Positions 41,469 through 49,658 of a DNA stretch of 64,000 nt are shown here, in pieces. Where the stretch lies: the NCBI RefSeq assembly GCF_002086115.1, contig NZ_MVHJ01000019.1, positions 28,594 to 92,593 of the forward strand, given 5' to 3'. Under the pieces are notes generated by a model that saw nothing but the letters and a program-made list of their open reading frames with translations, did no database searches and was not told where the DNA came from. Each line of letters opens with the position of its first letter. Position 1 is the stretch's first letter. The position numbers and the translations under genes were made by a program. The stretch comes from Mycolicibacterium bacteremicum. GTDB lineage: Bacteria; Actinomycetota; Actinomycetes; Mycobacteriales; Mycobacteriaceae.

Positions 41469-41980
41469 TCCGGCTGTTCACCGCCGTGGTCGCGGCGCTG
41501 TTGGCCGTGCTCGGATCCGGCGGCGCCGGTGTCGCCTCCGCGCATGCCGCGCTGGTGTCCACCGATCCGGCGGCCGGGGCCACCCTGGCCGAGGCGCCCG
41601 CCGTGGTGTCCGCGACGTTCAGCGAGGATCTGCAGACCGCCTTTGCGGCGATGACGGTCGTCGGTCCCGACGGCAACCTCTGGTCGACCGGTGATCCGCG
41701 GGTCAGCGGTCCGGTCGCCGAGGTGGATCTGCGCCCGCTCGGTCCGGCGGGCACCTACACCGCCAACTACCGCGTCACCTCCGCCGACGGGCACGTCATC
41801 AGCGGTTCCTGGTCGTTCGAGCTCACCGTGGCCCGCACCGGTACGCCCGGTCCGCCGGTGACCGCGCCCGCTCCGGATGTGCCGGCCGACGAGTCCGGTC
41901 TACCGGTGTGGCCGTTCATCGCGGGTGCGGTGGTTCTGGTCGGGGCCGGCGTGTGGTGGAGCCGACGCCGCCGCACGTGA
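41465..41980 (+). CDS. CopC-domain copper-binding exported protein
   Basis: This is a 171-residue protein with a signal peptide that leaves His at the mature N-terminus (ASAHAALVSTDPAAGATL), the first ligand of the CopC copper site. A second His lies in SADGHVISGSW. A C-terminal membrane helix follows (FIAGAVVLVGAGVWW). It binds Cu(II) outside the membrane and probably hands it to CopD. The GTG start overlaps the upstream stop (GTGA), and copD overlaps its stop in the same way, so three genes are coupled. Confidence 0.88.
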   Translation: MIRLFTAVVAALLAVLGSGGAGVASAHAALVSTDPAAGATLAEAPAVVSATFSEDLQTAFAAMTVVGPDGNLWSTGDPRVSGPVAEVDLRPLGPAGTYTANYRVTSADGHVISGSWSFELTVARTGTPGPPVTAPAPDVPADESGLPVWPFIAGAVVLVGAGVWWSRRRRT

Positions 41981-42897
41981 GCCGGTTGCGGCGGGCCGGT
42001 CTTGCGGTGTTCGTCATGGCTGCCGGCGTCTCATTGGCGTGGGCGCTCGCCCGGCCGCAGCTGTCGCTGCCCACCGCGCTGACCCGGATGCTCGCCGATG
42101 GTTCGGCGGTGGTGGTCCTCGGACTGGCCGCGGTGCCGTTCCTCGATGTGCCGCGCCATCGCGCCGAACTGGCCGGGCGCAGTGCACCGGTCCTGGCGGT
42201 CGCTGCCGGGGTCTGGCTGGTCGCCGAGTTGGTCCGGTTGGTGATCGCCGCGGCGGCGACGGCCGACGTCACCGTCCTGGATCTGGGGGTGCGGACCACG
42301 GCCGAGTACGCGACGGCCACGGTCGCCGGGCGGGCCGACCTGATCAGCGTGCTGTGTGCCGCCGCGGTCGTCGCCGCGGCCGTGACGGTGCGCGGTACCC
42401 GGCCGACCGCGTTGATCGCCGGCATCGCCGCGTTGGGAACCGCCTCGCGCACGTTGGCCGGTCACCTCTCCGACAGCGCGCTCGGCGGCGTCGCGGTGAC
42501 GCTGCACGCGCTGGCCGCGGCGGTGTGGTGCGGCCTGCTGGCCGCGCTGGTGCTGACCGTCGGGCACCGTGGGCAGTGGGCGCGCGTCCTGCCGCGGTTC
42601 TCGGTGTTGTCGCTGTGGTGCGTGCTGGTGCTGCTCGTCGGCGGCGTGCTCAGCGCGGCGGTGACGCTGGGCTCGCCGGCGGCATTGATCGGCTCCGGGT
42701 ACGGCAGACTCCTGCTGGCCAAGGTGGTGGTGACCGCCGGTCTGATGGCGCTGGCCTGGCAGAACAGGTCACAGTGGCTGCCCTCGGCACGTGGGCACCG
42801 GGTCAGCGCGCAGGTCTCTGCCCGACGCTCTGGCACCGAGCTGGCATTGATGGCAGTGGCCCTCACCCTGGCCGCGGCGTTGGCGGTGACCGGTTAG
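41977..42897 (+). CDS. CopD-family copper import membrane protein
   Basis: This is a 306-residue polytopic protein with about eight helices and CopD-type features: His in RTLAGHLSDS and in VTLHALAAAVWCG, the conserved W-x-G region. It should act with CopC to move copper across the membrane; in many bacteria this feeds cuproenzymes. The GTG at 41977 overlaps the copC stop. No copper-responsive operator is evident upstream of the unit. Confidence 0.85.
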   Translation: MSRLRRAGLAVFVMAAGVSLAWALARPQLSLPTALTRMLADGSAVVVLGLAAVPFLDVPRHRAELAGRSAPVLAVAAGVWLVAELVRLVIAAAATADVTVLDLGVRTTAEYATATVAGRADLISVLCAAAVVAAAVTVRGTRPTALIAGIAALGTASRTLAGHLSDSALGGVAVTLHALAAAVWCGLLAALVLTVGHRGQWARVLPRFSVLSLWCVLVLLVGGVLSAAVTLGSPAALIGSGYGRLLLAKVVVTAGLMALAWQNRSQWLPSARGHRVSAQVSARRSGTELALMAVALTLAAALAVTG

Positions 42898-42957
42898 CCG
42901 GTTTGGGCTGCTGGCATGATGGGGATTTCCGATTCCACCCGGCAGAGGAGCTGAGCC

Positions 42958-43434
42958 ATGGCCGACGAGCAGGACCTTCCCGAGCAGAAGGACCCGGCTG
43001 ACCCCGGCCTGCCCGCGGACGGCCCGGCCGAGCCCACGCCGCCCGCCCCGCCCGCCAAGAAGGCGCCCGCCAAGAAGGCCGCTCCGGTGAAGGCGACGCC
43101 GGCCAAGAAGGCGGCGGCGAAGAAGGCTGCGCCGGCGAAGGCACCGGCCAAGAAGGCTGCGCCCGCGAAGAAGGCACCGGCCAAGAAGGCCCCGCCCGCC
43201 GCGGCGGCACCGCCGGTCGTTGAGCAGGCCGAACCGACCGCCATCGTCAAAGAAGCCGCCAAAGAGGTTGCCGCCCAGGCGAAGTCCACCGTGGCCGCGG
43301 CCTCGCCCGTCCCCACCGTCGCGCCCGCCGTCGGCCCGGACCAGTCCCGGCTGCCGCTGGCCGTCGCGATCGCGGTCGGCCTGCTTGCCGTGGTGGTGGT
43401 CCTGTGGACCCGCCGCGGCGACGACGAGGGCTGA
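42958..43434 (+). CDS. hns: Membrane-anchored histone-like protein Hns (Rv3852 type)
   Basis: This is a 158-residue protein. Residues 30-85 are PAKKAxAKKA-type Lys/Ala/Pro repeats like the tail of histone H1. A helical segment follows (EPTAIVKEAAKEVAAQAKSTVAAA), and a C-terminal membrane helix (LPLAVAIAVGLLAVVVVLWTRR) ends the protein. The tuberculosis homologue binds DNA and has been reported as a membrane-tethered nucleoid protein. AGAGGAG lies 7 nt before the ATG. The repeats are coded by similar short DNA units, so length variation is likely. Confidence 0.87.
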   Translation: MADEQDLPEQKDPADPGLPADGPAEPTPPAPPAKKAPAKKAAPVKATPAKKAAAKKAAPAKAPAKKAAPAKKAPAKKAPPAAAAPPVVEQAEPTAIVKEAAKEVAAQAKSTVAAASPVPTVAPAVGPDQSRLPLAVAIAVGLLAVVVVLWTRRGDDEG

Positions 43435-43441
43435 TCCGGAC

Positions 43442-43472
43442 TTGACCCTGACGCGACGTCAGGGGCCATGGT
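43442..43472 (+). promoter_or_regulatory. MerR-type promoter/operator of the TipAS regulator
   Basis: TTGACC (43442-43447), a 19-nt spacer and CATGGT (43467-43472) give the long spacing typical of MerR promoters. The spacer region carries the perfect inverted repeat CCCTGACG-CGA-CGTCAGGG (43446-43464). Transcription would begin at about 43480, at the second ATG, so the gene is probably leaderless and autoregulated. Confidence 0.65.
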
Positions 43473-43479
43473 CGAGTTC

Positions 43480-44235
43480 ATGGACGAACGGACTGTCGGC
43501 GGTGTCGCCGCCCTGACCGGGGTGTCCGTGCGCACCTTGCACCACTACGACCACATCGGCCTGGTGGTGCCCAGCGTGCGGACGGCGGCCGGGTACCGGG
43601 TATACACCGATGCCGATGTGGAGCGGCTGCACCTGGTGCTCGTCTACCGCGAGGCCGGGTTGCCGCTCGAGGAGATCCGCGTCCTGCTCGACGACCCCGA
43701 GGCCGACGAGCTGTCCCGGCTGCGCCGTCAGCACGCTCTGCTACTGGAACGTGCCGAGGGACTGCAGCGCACCATCAAGGCAGTGGAGGAACTCATGGAC
43801 GCACACCACGCAGGAATCCAGTTGACCGCTCAGGAGCAGGTGGAGATCTTCGGCACCACGGCCTTCGGCGCCGAGTACGCGGTCGAGGCGCAGCAGCGGT
43901 GGGGTGACACCGCGGAGTGGGAACAGTCCCGGCGCCGCGTCGCGCAGCTGAGCAAGCAGGACTGGATCGACATCAAGGCCGAGGGCGATGCATTGCTTGC
44001 CGATCTGGCCGCTGCCAAGCGGTCCGGCGTCACCGCGGGATCACCGGAGGCCGACGCGCTGACCGCCCGGCACCGCGCATCCATCGAGCGGTTCTACGAG
44101 TGCGGCGGCGAGATGCACCGCAATCTCGTCGAGATGTACCTCGCCGACGCCCGGTTCACGGCGTACTACGACGATGTCGAGCCCGGGTTGGCCCAGTTCG
44201 TCCACGATGTGGTCATCGCTAGCATCATGGAATGA
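43480..44235 (+). CDS. MerR-family regulator with TipAS effector domain
   Basis: This is a 251-residue regulator. The N-terminal MerR winged HTH (TVGGVAALTGVSVRTLHHYDHIGLV) and a dimer helix (RRQHALLLERAEGLQRTIKAVEELM) are followed by a TipAS domain (about 130-250) of the kind that binds thiopeptides and other hydrophobic drugs. Sequences such as RWGDTAEWEQSRRR and YLADARFTAYYDDVEPGLAQF are typical. I chose the ATG at 43480 because the earlier ATG at 43468 lies inside the predicted -10. RraA overlaps its stop (ATGA). Target genes besides itself are not visible. Confidence 0.88.
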   Translation: MDERTVGGVAALTGVSVRTLHHYDHIGLVVPSVRTAAGYRVYTDADVERLHLVLVYREAGLPLEEIRVLLDDPEADELSRLRRQHALLLERAEGLQRTIKAVEELMDAHHAGIQLTAQEQVEIFGTTAFGAEYAVEAQQRWGDTAEWEQSRRRVAQLSKQDWIDIKAEGDALLADLAAAKRSGVTAGSPEADALTARHRASIERFYECGGEMHRNLVEMYLADARFTAYYDDVEPGLAQFVHDVVIASIME

Positions 44236-44720
44236 CTGTCCAGCCCCGCGCCACGGCCGATCTGGTCGACGAGATCTATCCCGACGTCCGCAGCTGCGAT
44301 CTGCAATTGCGCAATTTCGGTGCGCGCACCGAGTTCGCCGGCCCGATCACCACGGTGCGCTGTTTCCAGGACAACGCCCTGCTGAAGTCGATCCTGTCGA
44401 CCCCCGGCGATGGCGGCGTACTCGTGGTCGACGGCAACGGATCGCTGCACACCGCACTGGTCGGCGACATCATCGCCGGGCTCGCGGCCGACAACGGGTG
44501 GGCCGGGGTGATCGTGCACGGGGCGGTGCGGGACGCGGCGGCGCTGCGCACCATCGACGTCGGCATCAAGGCGCTGGGCACCAATCCGCGCAAGGGCACC
44601 AAAACCGGTGCGGGCGAACGGGATGTCGAGGTGAGCTTCGGCGGGGTGACGTTCGTCCCCGGGGAGATCGCCTACAGCGACGAGGACGGGATTGTCGTCG
44701 TCGCCGGAGGCGGCGCATGA
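44232..44720 (+). CDS. rraA: RraA-family protein (RNase E inhibitor-like, Rv3853)
   Basis: This is a 162-residue RraA-family protein, formerly named MenG. The conserved core is VVDGNGSLHTALVGDIIAGLAADNGW and GVIVHGAVRDAAAL, with the RraA/4-hydroxy-4-methyl-2-oxoglutarate aldolase fold. It may inhibit RNase E-type ribonuclease or act as an aldolase; sequence alone does not decide. Its ATG overlaps the stop of the MerR gene (ATGA). Its last codons and stop are part of a 26-nt tandem duplication. Confidence 0.9.
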   Translation: MTVQPRATADLVDEIYPDVRSCDLQLRNFGARTEFAGPITTVRCFQDNALLKSILSTPGDGGVLVVDGNGSLHTALVGDIIAGLAADNGWAGVIVHGAVRDAAALRTIDVGIKALGTNPRKGTKTGAGERDVEVSFGGVTFVPGEIAYSDEDGIVVVAGGGA

Positions 44721-44752
44721 CCCCCGTCGCCGGAGGCGGCGCATGACCCCCG
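44701..44752 (+). repeat. 26-nt tandem duplication at the rraA 3' end
   Basis: The unit TCGCCGGAGGCGGCGCATGA plus CCCCCG occurs twice without change (44701-44726 and 44727-44752). The first copy contains the last codons and stop of rraA; the second is downstream. Confidence 0.85.
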
Positions 44753-44776
44753 TCGGCCGACCCACCTGGCGCGAGA

Positions 44777-44824
44777 AGACGTAAATCCCCCCGAAAAGGG
44801 CATCTTTCGGGGGGATTTGCGTCT
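44777..44824. terminator. Bidirectional terminator between rraA and ethA
   Basis: A 20-bp stem (44777-44796 with 44805-44824, one G-T pair) around AAATCCCCCCGAAA/TTTCGGGGGGATTT has an 8-nt loop. It serves convergent rraA and ethA. Confidence 0.9.
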
Positions 44825-44837
44825 GCTCGCCGGGCAA

Positions 44838-46307
44838 TCAGGCCGAGACGGCCGCCCGGTGCTTGGTGAACAGCAGCGACTCCTCGTCGACCTTGCCGTA
44901 CCGGATGGTGCGCAGGTCGATGAAGTAGTTCTGCTTGAGTCGCCAGGGCGCCTCCGAACCCGATTTGGGCAGCGAATCCATGGCCCGGCGGAAGTAGCCC
45001 GGGGTGAAGTCCATGAACGGTTCTTCCTTGATCGCGGCCCCCGGGTGCTGCGGCTCGACCCGGTCGAATCCGTTGTCGTCCATGTAGTTCAGCACGCGGC
45101 AGATGAACTCCGAGACCAGGTCGGCCTTCAGGGTCCAGGATGCGTTGGTGTACCCGAAGGTGATCGCCATGTTGGGCACGCCGGAGAGCATCAGACCCTT
45201 GTAGGTCATCGACTTGGTCAGGTCGATCGGCTCACCGTTGCGCAGCGCCTTCGCGCCGCCGAACAGCTGCATGTTCAAACCCGTTGCGGTGATGATGATG
45301 TCGGCGTCCAGGTGTTGGCCGGAGGCCAGCGTGATACCGGTCTCGTCGAACTTCTCGATGATGTCGGTGACCACGTCGGCCTTGCCCGACCGGATCGCCT
45401 TGAACAGATCGCCGTTGGGCGCCAGGCAGACTCGCTCGTCCCACGGGTCGTAGCGTGGGCTGAAGTGCTTGTCGTAGTCGAAGTCCCTGGGCAACCGGCG
45501 AGTGGCCATCTGCCGCAACGCCTTCTTGAACACCGACGGGAAGCGCCGGGCGATCTGGTACTGACCGGTGGCGTATCCGATGGCCTTCCAACGGTTCACG
45601 AAGTGCGCCATGTGCTTGGGCAGATACTTGTTGGCCTGTACGGCCACCGGATCCTCCAGCGGCAACGACCCGATGTAGGTCGGCGACCGCTGCAGCATCG
45701 TCACATGCCCGGCCCCACCGTCGACCAGTGACGGGATCAGTGTGACGGCGGTGGCACCCGACCCGATCACGACGATCTTCTTGCCCGCGTAGTCCAGATC
45801 CTCCGGCCAGTGCTGCGGGTGGATGATCTGACCCGTGAAGTCCTCGGAGCCGACGAAGGTCGGCGAGTAGCCCTCGTCGTAGTTGTAGTAGCCACTGCAG
45901 ACGGACAGGAAGGACGCGGTGATCTGCTTCTGCTCACCGTCGGCCTCGACGGTGACGGTCCACCGGTTGTCGGTATCGGACCAGTCCGCGGCGGTGACCT
46001 TCTGGCCGGTGCGGATGTGCTTGTCGATGCCGTTCTCCACGGCGGCCTCGTTGATGTAGTTCCAGATCGAGGCGCCGTCGGCGATCGAGCGGGACGAGGT
46101 CCAGGGCTTGAACCGGAAGCCGAGGGTGAACATGTCGGAGTCCGACCGGATACCGGGGTACTTGAACAGGTCCCAGGTGCCACCGATGTTCTCCCGGCGC
46201 TCCAGGATGACGTAGCTCTTGGACGGGCAGCGGTCCTGCAGATGCCAGGCGGTGCTGATACCGGAGATGCCGGCACCGACGATCACGACGTCGAAGTGTT
46301 CGTTCAT
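44838..46307 (-). CDS. ethA: Baeyer-Villiger monooxygenase EthA
   Basis: EthA is an NADPH- and FAD-dependent monooxygenase that activates ethionamide. Its native substrates are probably ketones or mycolate-related lipids. The 489 residues match the tuberculosis length. Features are the FAD motif GAGISGISTAWHL, the Baeyer-Villiger fingerprint FTGQIIHPQHWPEDL and the NADPH motif IGSGATAVTL. The ATG at 46307 has TACCGT 7 nt upstream, so the message is likely leaderless. It is divergent from its repressor gene ethR. Confidence 0.94.
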   Translation of the reverse strand: MNEHFDVVIVGAGISGISTAWHLQDRCPSKSYVILERRENIGGTWDLFKYPGIRSDSDMFTLGFRFKPWTSSRSIADGASIWNYINEAAVENGIDKHIRTGQKVTAADWSDTDNRWTVTVEADGEQKQITASFLSVCSGYYNYDEGYSPTFVGSEDFTGQIIHPQHWPEDLDYAGKKIVVIGSGATAVTLIPSLVDGGAGHVTMLQRSPTYIGSLPLEDPVAVQANKYLPKHMAHFVNRWKAIGYATGQYQIARRFPSVFKKALRQMATRRLPRDFDYDKHFSPRYDPWDERVCLAPNGDLFKAIRSGKADVVTDIIEKFDETGITLASGQHLDADIIITATGLNMQLFGGAKALRNGEPIDLTKSMTYKGLMLSGVPNMAITFGYTNASWTLKADLVSEFICRVLNYMDDNGFDRVEPQHPGAAIKEEPFMDFTPGYFRRAMDSLPKSGSEAPWRLKQNYFIDLRTIRYGKVDEESLLFTKHRAAVSA

Positions 46308-46314
46308 GGGACCG

Positions 46315-46320
46315 ACGGTA
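46315..46320 (-). promoter_or_regulatory. -10 element TACCGT of ethA (leaderless)
   Basis: On the minus strand TACCGT lies 7 nt before the ethA ATG and abuts the EthR operator-like repeats. Confidence 0.45.
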
Positions 46321-46374
46321 TCAACATGGTGTTGAGTCAGTCAACGGTGTGTTGAGAAAGTCGACACGGTGTTA
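46319..46374. promoter_or_regulatory. EthR operator-like repeats between ethA and ethR
   Basis: TCAAC-N5-GTTGA occurs at 46321-46335 and again as TCAAC-N5-GTTGA at 46341-46355, 20 nt apart, followed by GTCGACACGGTGT. Spaced repeats over about 55 nt in this gap match the known layout of the EthR operator, which binds several EthR dimers. Confidence 0.65.
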
Positions 46375-46378
46375 AGGT
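46373..46378 (+). promoter_or_regulatory. -10 element TAAGGT of ethR (leaderless)
   Basis: TAAGGT lies 6 nt before the ethR GTG, at the edge of the operator repeats. Confidence 0.5.
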
Positions 46379-46384
46379 GAGGCC

Positions 46385-47017
46385 GTGACCATCGCCGGCT
46401 CGAGTCGCGGACGCCGTGCCGCGCGTCCCTCCGGGGACGAGCGGCAACAGGCGATTCTGGACACCGCCGCCCGGCTCATCGAGCATCGATCGTTCGCTGA
46501 GATCTCCGTCGACGACCTGGCCAAGGGTGCCGGTATCTCCCGGCCCACGTTCTACTTCTACTTCGCCTCCAAGGAGGCGGTGCTGCTGTCGCTGATGGAC
46601 CCGCTGATCAAGCGCGCGGACACCGGCTTCGACAACGCGATGGACACCATGCCCACCGAACCGCACGAGGCGATCCGGCGCGGTATCGAGATCTTCTTCA
46701 GCTCGTTCGGCTCGCATCCGGCCACGGCGCGCGCCGGGGCGGAGGCGGTCAGCAGCAGCCCGGAGTTCCGCGCCATCTGGGCCGGCCTCATGCAGAAGTG
46801 GATCGGGTTGACCGCGGCCCTGATCAACGCCGAACGCCAGCGCGGTGCGGCGCCGGACACGTTGCCCGCGCTGGATCTCGCGACCTCACTGAACCTGATG
46901 AACGAGAAGATGATGATGGCCACGCTGGCCGGCGACCGGCCTTCGGTCGACCATGACCGGGTCGTGGATACTCTCACGCATATCTGGCTGACCAGCATCT
47001 ACGGCACCGCACCCTGA
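46385..47017 (+). CDS. ethR: TetR-family repressor EthR
   Basis: This is a 210-residue TetR-family protein. The HTH (FAEISVDDLAKGAGISRPTFYFYFASKEAVLLSL) is of EthR type, and the ligand domain ends with NLMNEKMMMATLAGD. EthR represses ethA and binds hydrophobic ligands; inhibitors of it boost ethionamide in M. tuberculosis. The GTG start at 46385 lacks a ribosome binding site and fits a leaderless message. It is divergent from ethA across 77 nt of operator-like repeats. Confidence 0.93.
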   Translation: MTIAGSSRGRRAARPSGDERQQAILDTAARLIEHRSFAEISVDDLAKGAGISRPTFYFYFASKEAVLLSLMDPLIKRADTGFDNAMDTMPTEPHEAIRRGIEIFFSSFGSHPATARAGAEAVSSSPEFRAIWAGLMQKWIGLTAALINAERQRGAAPDTLPALDLATSLNLMNEKMMMATLAGDRPSVDHDRVVDTLTHIWLTSIYGTAP

Positions 47018-47035
47018 TCTTGTCGGAGCCGGATG

Positions 47036-47049
47036 CGAACATGTGTTCG
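47036..47049 (+). promoter_or_regulatory. LexA/SOS-box-like palindrome at the polymerase start
   Basis: CGAACATGTGTTCG is a perfect palindrome that contains the GAAC-N4-GTTC core of the mycobacterial LexA box (TCGAAC-N4-GTTCGA), lacking only the outer T and A. It covers the start of the Y-family polymerase gene. Confidence 0.6.
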
Positions 47050-48260
47050 TGTCCGGCGCACGTGACGGGTTGGCGACCATCCTGCATGCTGATCTCGACT
47101 CGTTCTACGCCTCCGTCGAGCAGCGCGACGACGCGAGCCTGCGCGGCCGGCCGGTGATCGTCGGCCGCGGCGTGGTGCTGGCCGCCAGTTACGAAGCCAA
47201 GGCCTACGGGGTGCGCACGGCCATGGGTGGATACGAGGCCAGACGGCTCTGCCCGCACGCCATCGTCGTCCCGCCCCGGATGCGGGCCTACACCGACGCC
47301 AGCCGAGCGGTGTTCGAGGTCTTCCGCGACACCACCCCACTGGTCGAACCGCTGTCGGTCGACGAGGCCTTTCTCGACGTGGGCGGGCTCGGCAGGGTGT
47401 CGGGCACCCCGGTGCAGATCGGGGCACAGCTGCGCGAGCGGGTCCGCATCGATGTCGGCCTGCCGATCACGGTCGGGATCGCGCGCACCAAGTTCCTGGC
47501 CAAGGTCGCCAGCCAGGAGGCGAAGCCCGACGGACTGCTGCTGGTTCCGCCCGACCGCGAACTGGCGTTCCTGCATCCGCTGCCGGTGCGCCGGCTCTGG
47601 GGCGTCGGCGCCAAGACCGCCGACAAGATGCGCACCCACGGCATCCACACCGTGGCCGATGTCGCCGAGCTCAGCGAGACCTCACTCGGCGCCATGGTCG
47701 GCCCCGCGATGGGCAGGCAGCTGTTCGCACTGGCGCACAATATCGACCGTCGCCGCGTCGTCACCGGCGTCCGGCGGCGCTCGGTCGGGGCGCAGCGCGC
47801 GCTGGGCAGAGCGGGCAGCAGCATGTCCGACGCCGAGATCGACGCCGTGGTGGTCAACCTCGTCGACCGCATCACACGGCGGATGCGGGCATCGGGGCGG
47901 ACCGGGCGGACGGTCGTGCTGCGCCTGCGCTTCGCGGACTTCGGCCGGGTCACCCGTTCGCACACCATGGCCCGGGCGACCGCATCCACCGAGGCGGTGC
48001 TCGCGGCGGCTCGTGACCTGCTGGCCGGGGCCGGGCCGCTTATCGCCGAACGCGGGCTGACCCTGGTCGGTTTCGCGGTCTCGAACATCGATCGCGACGG
48101 CGCCGCCCAGCTGGAGCTGCCGTTCGGCACACCGGTCGACCAGGGCGCGTTGGACGCCGCCGTCGACGAGGTCCGTCAGCGCTTCGGCAACGCGTCGGTC
48201 ACCCGCGGAGTACTGGTGGGGCGCGACCCGGGTCTGGAGATGCCGATGCTGCCGGATTGA
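47049..48260 (+). CDS. dinB: Y-family DNA polymerase IV (DinB3-like)
   Basis: This is an error-prone translesion DNA polymerase of about 403 residues. The palm motifs are HADLDSFYASVEQ (first Asp) and SVDEAFLDV (Asp-Glu pair). The fingers and thumb regions are intact (VGIARTKFLAKVASQEAKPDG, LWGVGAKTADKM). QLELPFG near the C-terminus resembles a beta-clamp binding motif. Location next to ethR matches what I recall for M. smegmatis dinB3. The start is GTG at 47049 or 47043. A LexA-like box overlaps both, which predicts induction by DNA damage. Confidence 0.88.
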   Translation: MSGARDGLATILHADLDSFYASVEQRDDASLRGRPVIVGRGVVLAASYEAKAYGVRTAMGGYEARRLCPHAIVVPPRMRAYTDASRAVFEVFRDTTPLVEPLSVDEAFLDVGGLGRVSGTPVQIGAQLRERVRIDVGLPITVGIARTKFLAKVASQEAKPDGLLLVPPDRELAFLHPLPVRRLWGVGAKTADKMRTHGIHTVADVAELSETSLGAMVGPAMGRQLFALAHNIDRRRVVTGVRRRSVGAQRALGRAGSSMSDAEIDAVVVNLVDRITRRMRASGRTGRTVVLRLRFADFGRVTRSHTMARATASTEAVLAAARDLLAGAGPLIAERGLTLVGFAVSNIDRDGAAQLELPFGTPVDQGALDAAVDEVRQRFGNASVTRGVLVGRDPGLEMPMLPD

Positions 48261-48308
48261 GTAGTTTCACCCATTCGCCGCACGGCCACCGTCGGGCAGG
48301 GTGGGGCC

Positions 48309-48599
48309 ATGAACGCATTCAGCGACACGGCAAAGGTCACCGCAGCATTCTCCCTGCAAGCGCACATCGCCTTCGGCGTGAGCTTCCTCGGCGTGCTGGC
48401 CGGAATCACGTTCCTGCCCCTCGACTTCTGGCAGCGCATGTTCCTGGCGATGTCGGTGCTGTTTCTCGTCACCAGCGCCTTCACACTCGCCAAGGTGATC
48501 CGGGATCAGCAGGAATCAGCCAGCGTGCATGCCCGCATCGATGAGGCGCGGATGGAAAAGCTGATCGCCGAACACAATCCGTTCACATCGGCGAGCTAG
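48309..48599 (+). CDS. YiaA/YiaB-type two-helix membrane protein
   Basis: This is a 96-residue inner membrane protein with two hydrophobic helices (LQAHIAFGVSFLGVLAGITFLPL and RMFLAMSVLFLVTSAFTLAKVI) joined by FWQ, the YiaAB domain. A charged C-terminal tail of about 30 residues lies in the cytoplasm. Function is unknown in any organism I know of. Its stop shares CTAG with the convergent PHP gene. Confidence 0.8.
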   Translation: MNAFSDTAKVTAAFSLQAHIAFGVSFLGVLAGITFLPLDFWQRMFLAMSVLFLVTSAFTLAKVIRDQQESASVHARIDEARMEKLIAEHNPFTSAS

Positions 48600-49615
48600 C
48601 GGTTCGGGCCGGCCCACTCCAACAACCGCTGGACAGACCACGTGTTGACGATGCGGTCCACCGGCACCCCGGCATCCAGGGCGCGTTGCGCGCCGTAGCC
48701 CAGGAAGTCGAGCTGGCCGGGGGCGTGCGCGTCGGTATCGATCGAGAAGTCGCAGCCGATCTGTAAGGCCAGCTCCAGTAGCCGGGTCGGCGGGTCGCGC
48801 CGCTCGGGACGCGAATTGATCTCCACCGCTACACCGTTGTCCCGGCACGCGGTGAACACCGCCTCGGCGTCGAACTGTGACTCCGGACGCGTCCCCCGGC
48901 CCCCCTCCACCAGCCGCCCGGTGCAGTGGCCCAGTACATCGGCTTGACCACCGGACACCGCACGCACCATCCGGCGCGTCATCGCCGGTGCATCCATCTT
49001 CAGCTTCGAATGCACGCTGGCGACGACGATGTCGAGGCGCTCGAGCAGTTCGGGTTCCTGGTCCAGCGTGCCGTCGTCGAGGATGTCGACCTCGATTCCG
49101 GTCAGGATGCGCAGACCGGGAAACTGTTCGCGCAGTTCGTCTATGACGTCGAGCTGGGCACGCAACCGCTCCGGCGAGAGGCCGTTGGCGACGGTCAGCC
49201 GCGGGGAATGGTCGGTCAGGGCGCAATATTCGTGGCCGAGCTCTTGAGCGGTGGCCATCATCTCCTCGATCGGAGCGGACCCGTCGGACCAATTCGAGTG
49301 CAGATGCAGGTCGCCCTTGATCGCGGCGCGAATCTCCCCACCGCCGAGATCTGCTGCGCTCTCCCGTAATTCGACCAGCGTCTCGGGCTCCCGGCCGGCC
49401 CACGCCTGGGCGATGACCTTGGCGGTCTTGGGCCCGACACCCGGCAATGTCTGCCAGCTGTTGGTCTTGCCGACTTTCTCCCGCTGTTCGGGAGTCATCG
49501 CTTCCACCACATCGGCGGCCTTGCGGTAGGCCATCACCCGGCGCGAGTCCTCGCGGGCCCGGTCCTTGTAGTACGCGATGCGGCGTAGTGCGGCCACCGG
49601 GTCGATACGGTCCAT
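48596..49615 (-). CDS. PHP-domain metal-dependent phosphoesterase with helix-hairpin-helix (Rv3856c homologue)
   Basis: This is a 339-residue protein like the C-terminal part of PolX polymerases, without the polymerase domain. The N-terminal helix-hairpin-helix has LPGVGPKTAKVIAQAW (DNA binding). The PHP domain has GDLHLHSNWSDGS (metal ligands), LTDHSPRLTVA, IEVDIL and TDAHAPGQLDFL. The likely activity is a nuclease or phosphatase in DNA repair. It lies close to the Y-family polymerase but on the other strand. The ATG is at 49615. Confidence 0.87.
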   Translation of the reverse strand: MDRIDPVAALRRIAYYKDRAREDSRRVMAYRKAADVVEAMTPEQREKVGKTNSWQTLPGVGPKTAKVIAQAWAGREPETLVELRESAADLGGGEIRAAIKGDLHLHSNWSDGSAPIEEMMATAQELGHEYCALTDHSPRLTVANGLSPERLRAQLDVIDELREQFPGLRILTGIEVDILDDGTLDQEPELLERLDIVVASVHSKLKMDAPAMTRRMVRAVSGGQADVLGHCTGRLVEGGRGTRPESQFDAEAVFTACRDNGVAVEINSRPERRDPPTRLLELALQIGCDFSIDTDAHAPGQLDFLGYGAQRALDAGVPVDRIVNTWSVQRLLEWAGPNR

Positions 49616-49658
49616 GAATCAAGTGTGCCCGGGCCGCCGCCCGGTCACACCCGCCCGG

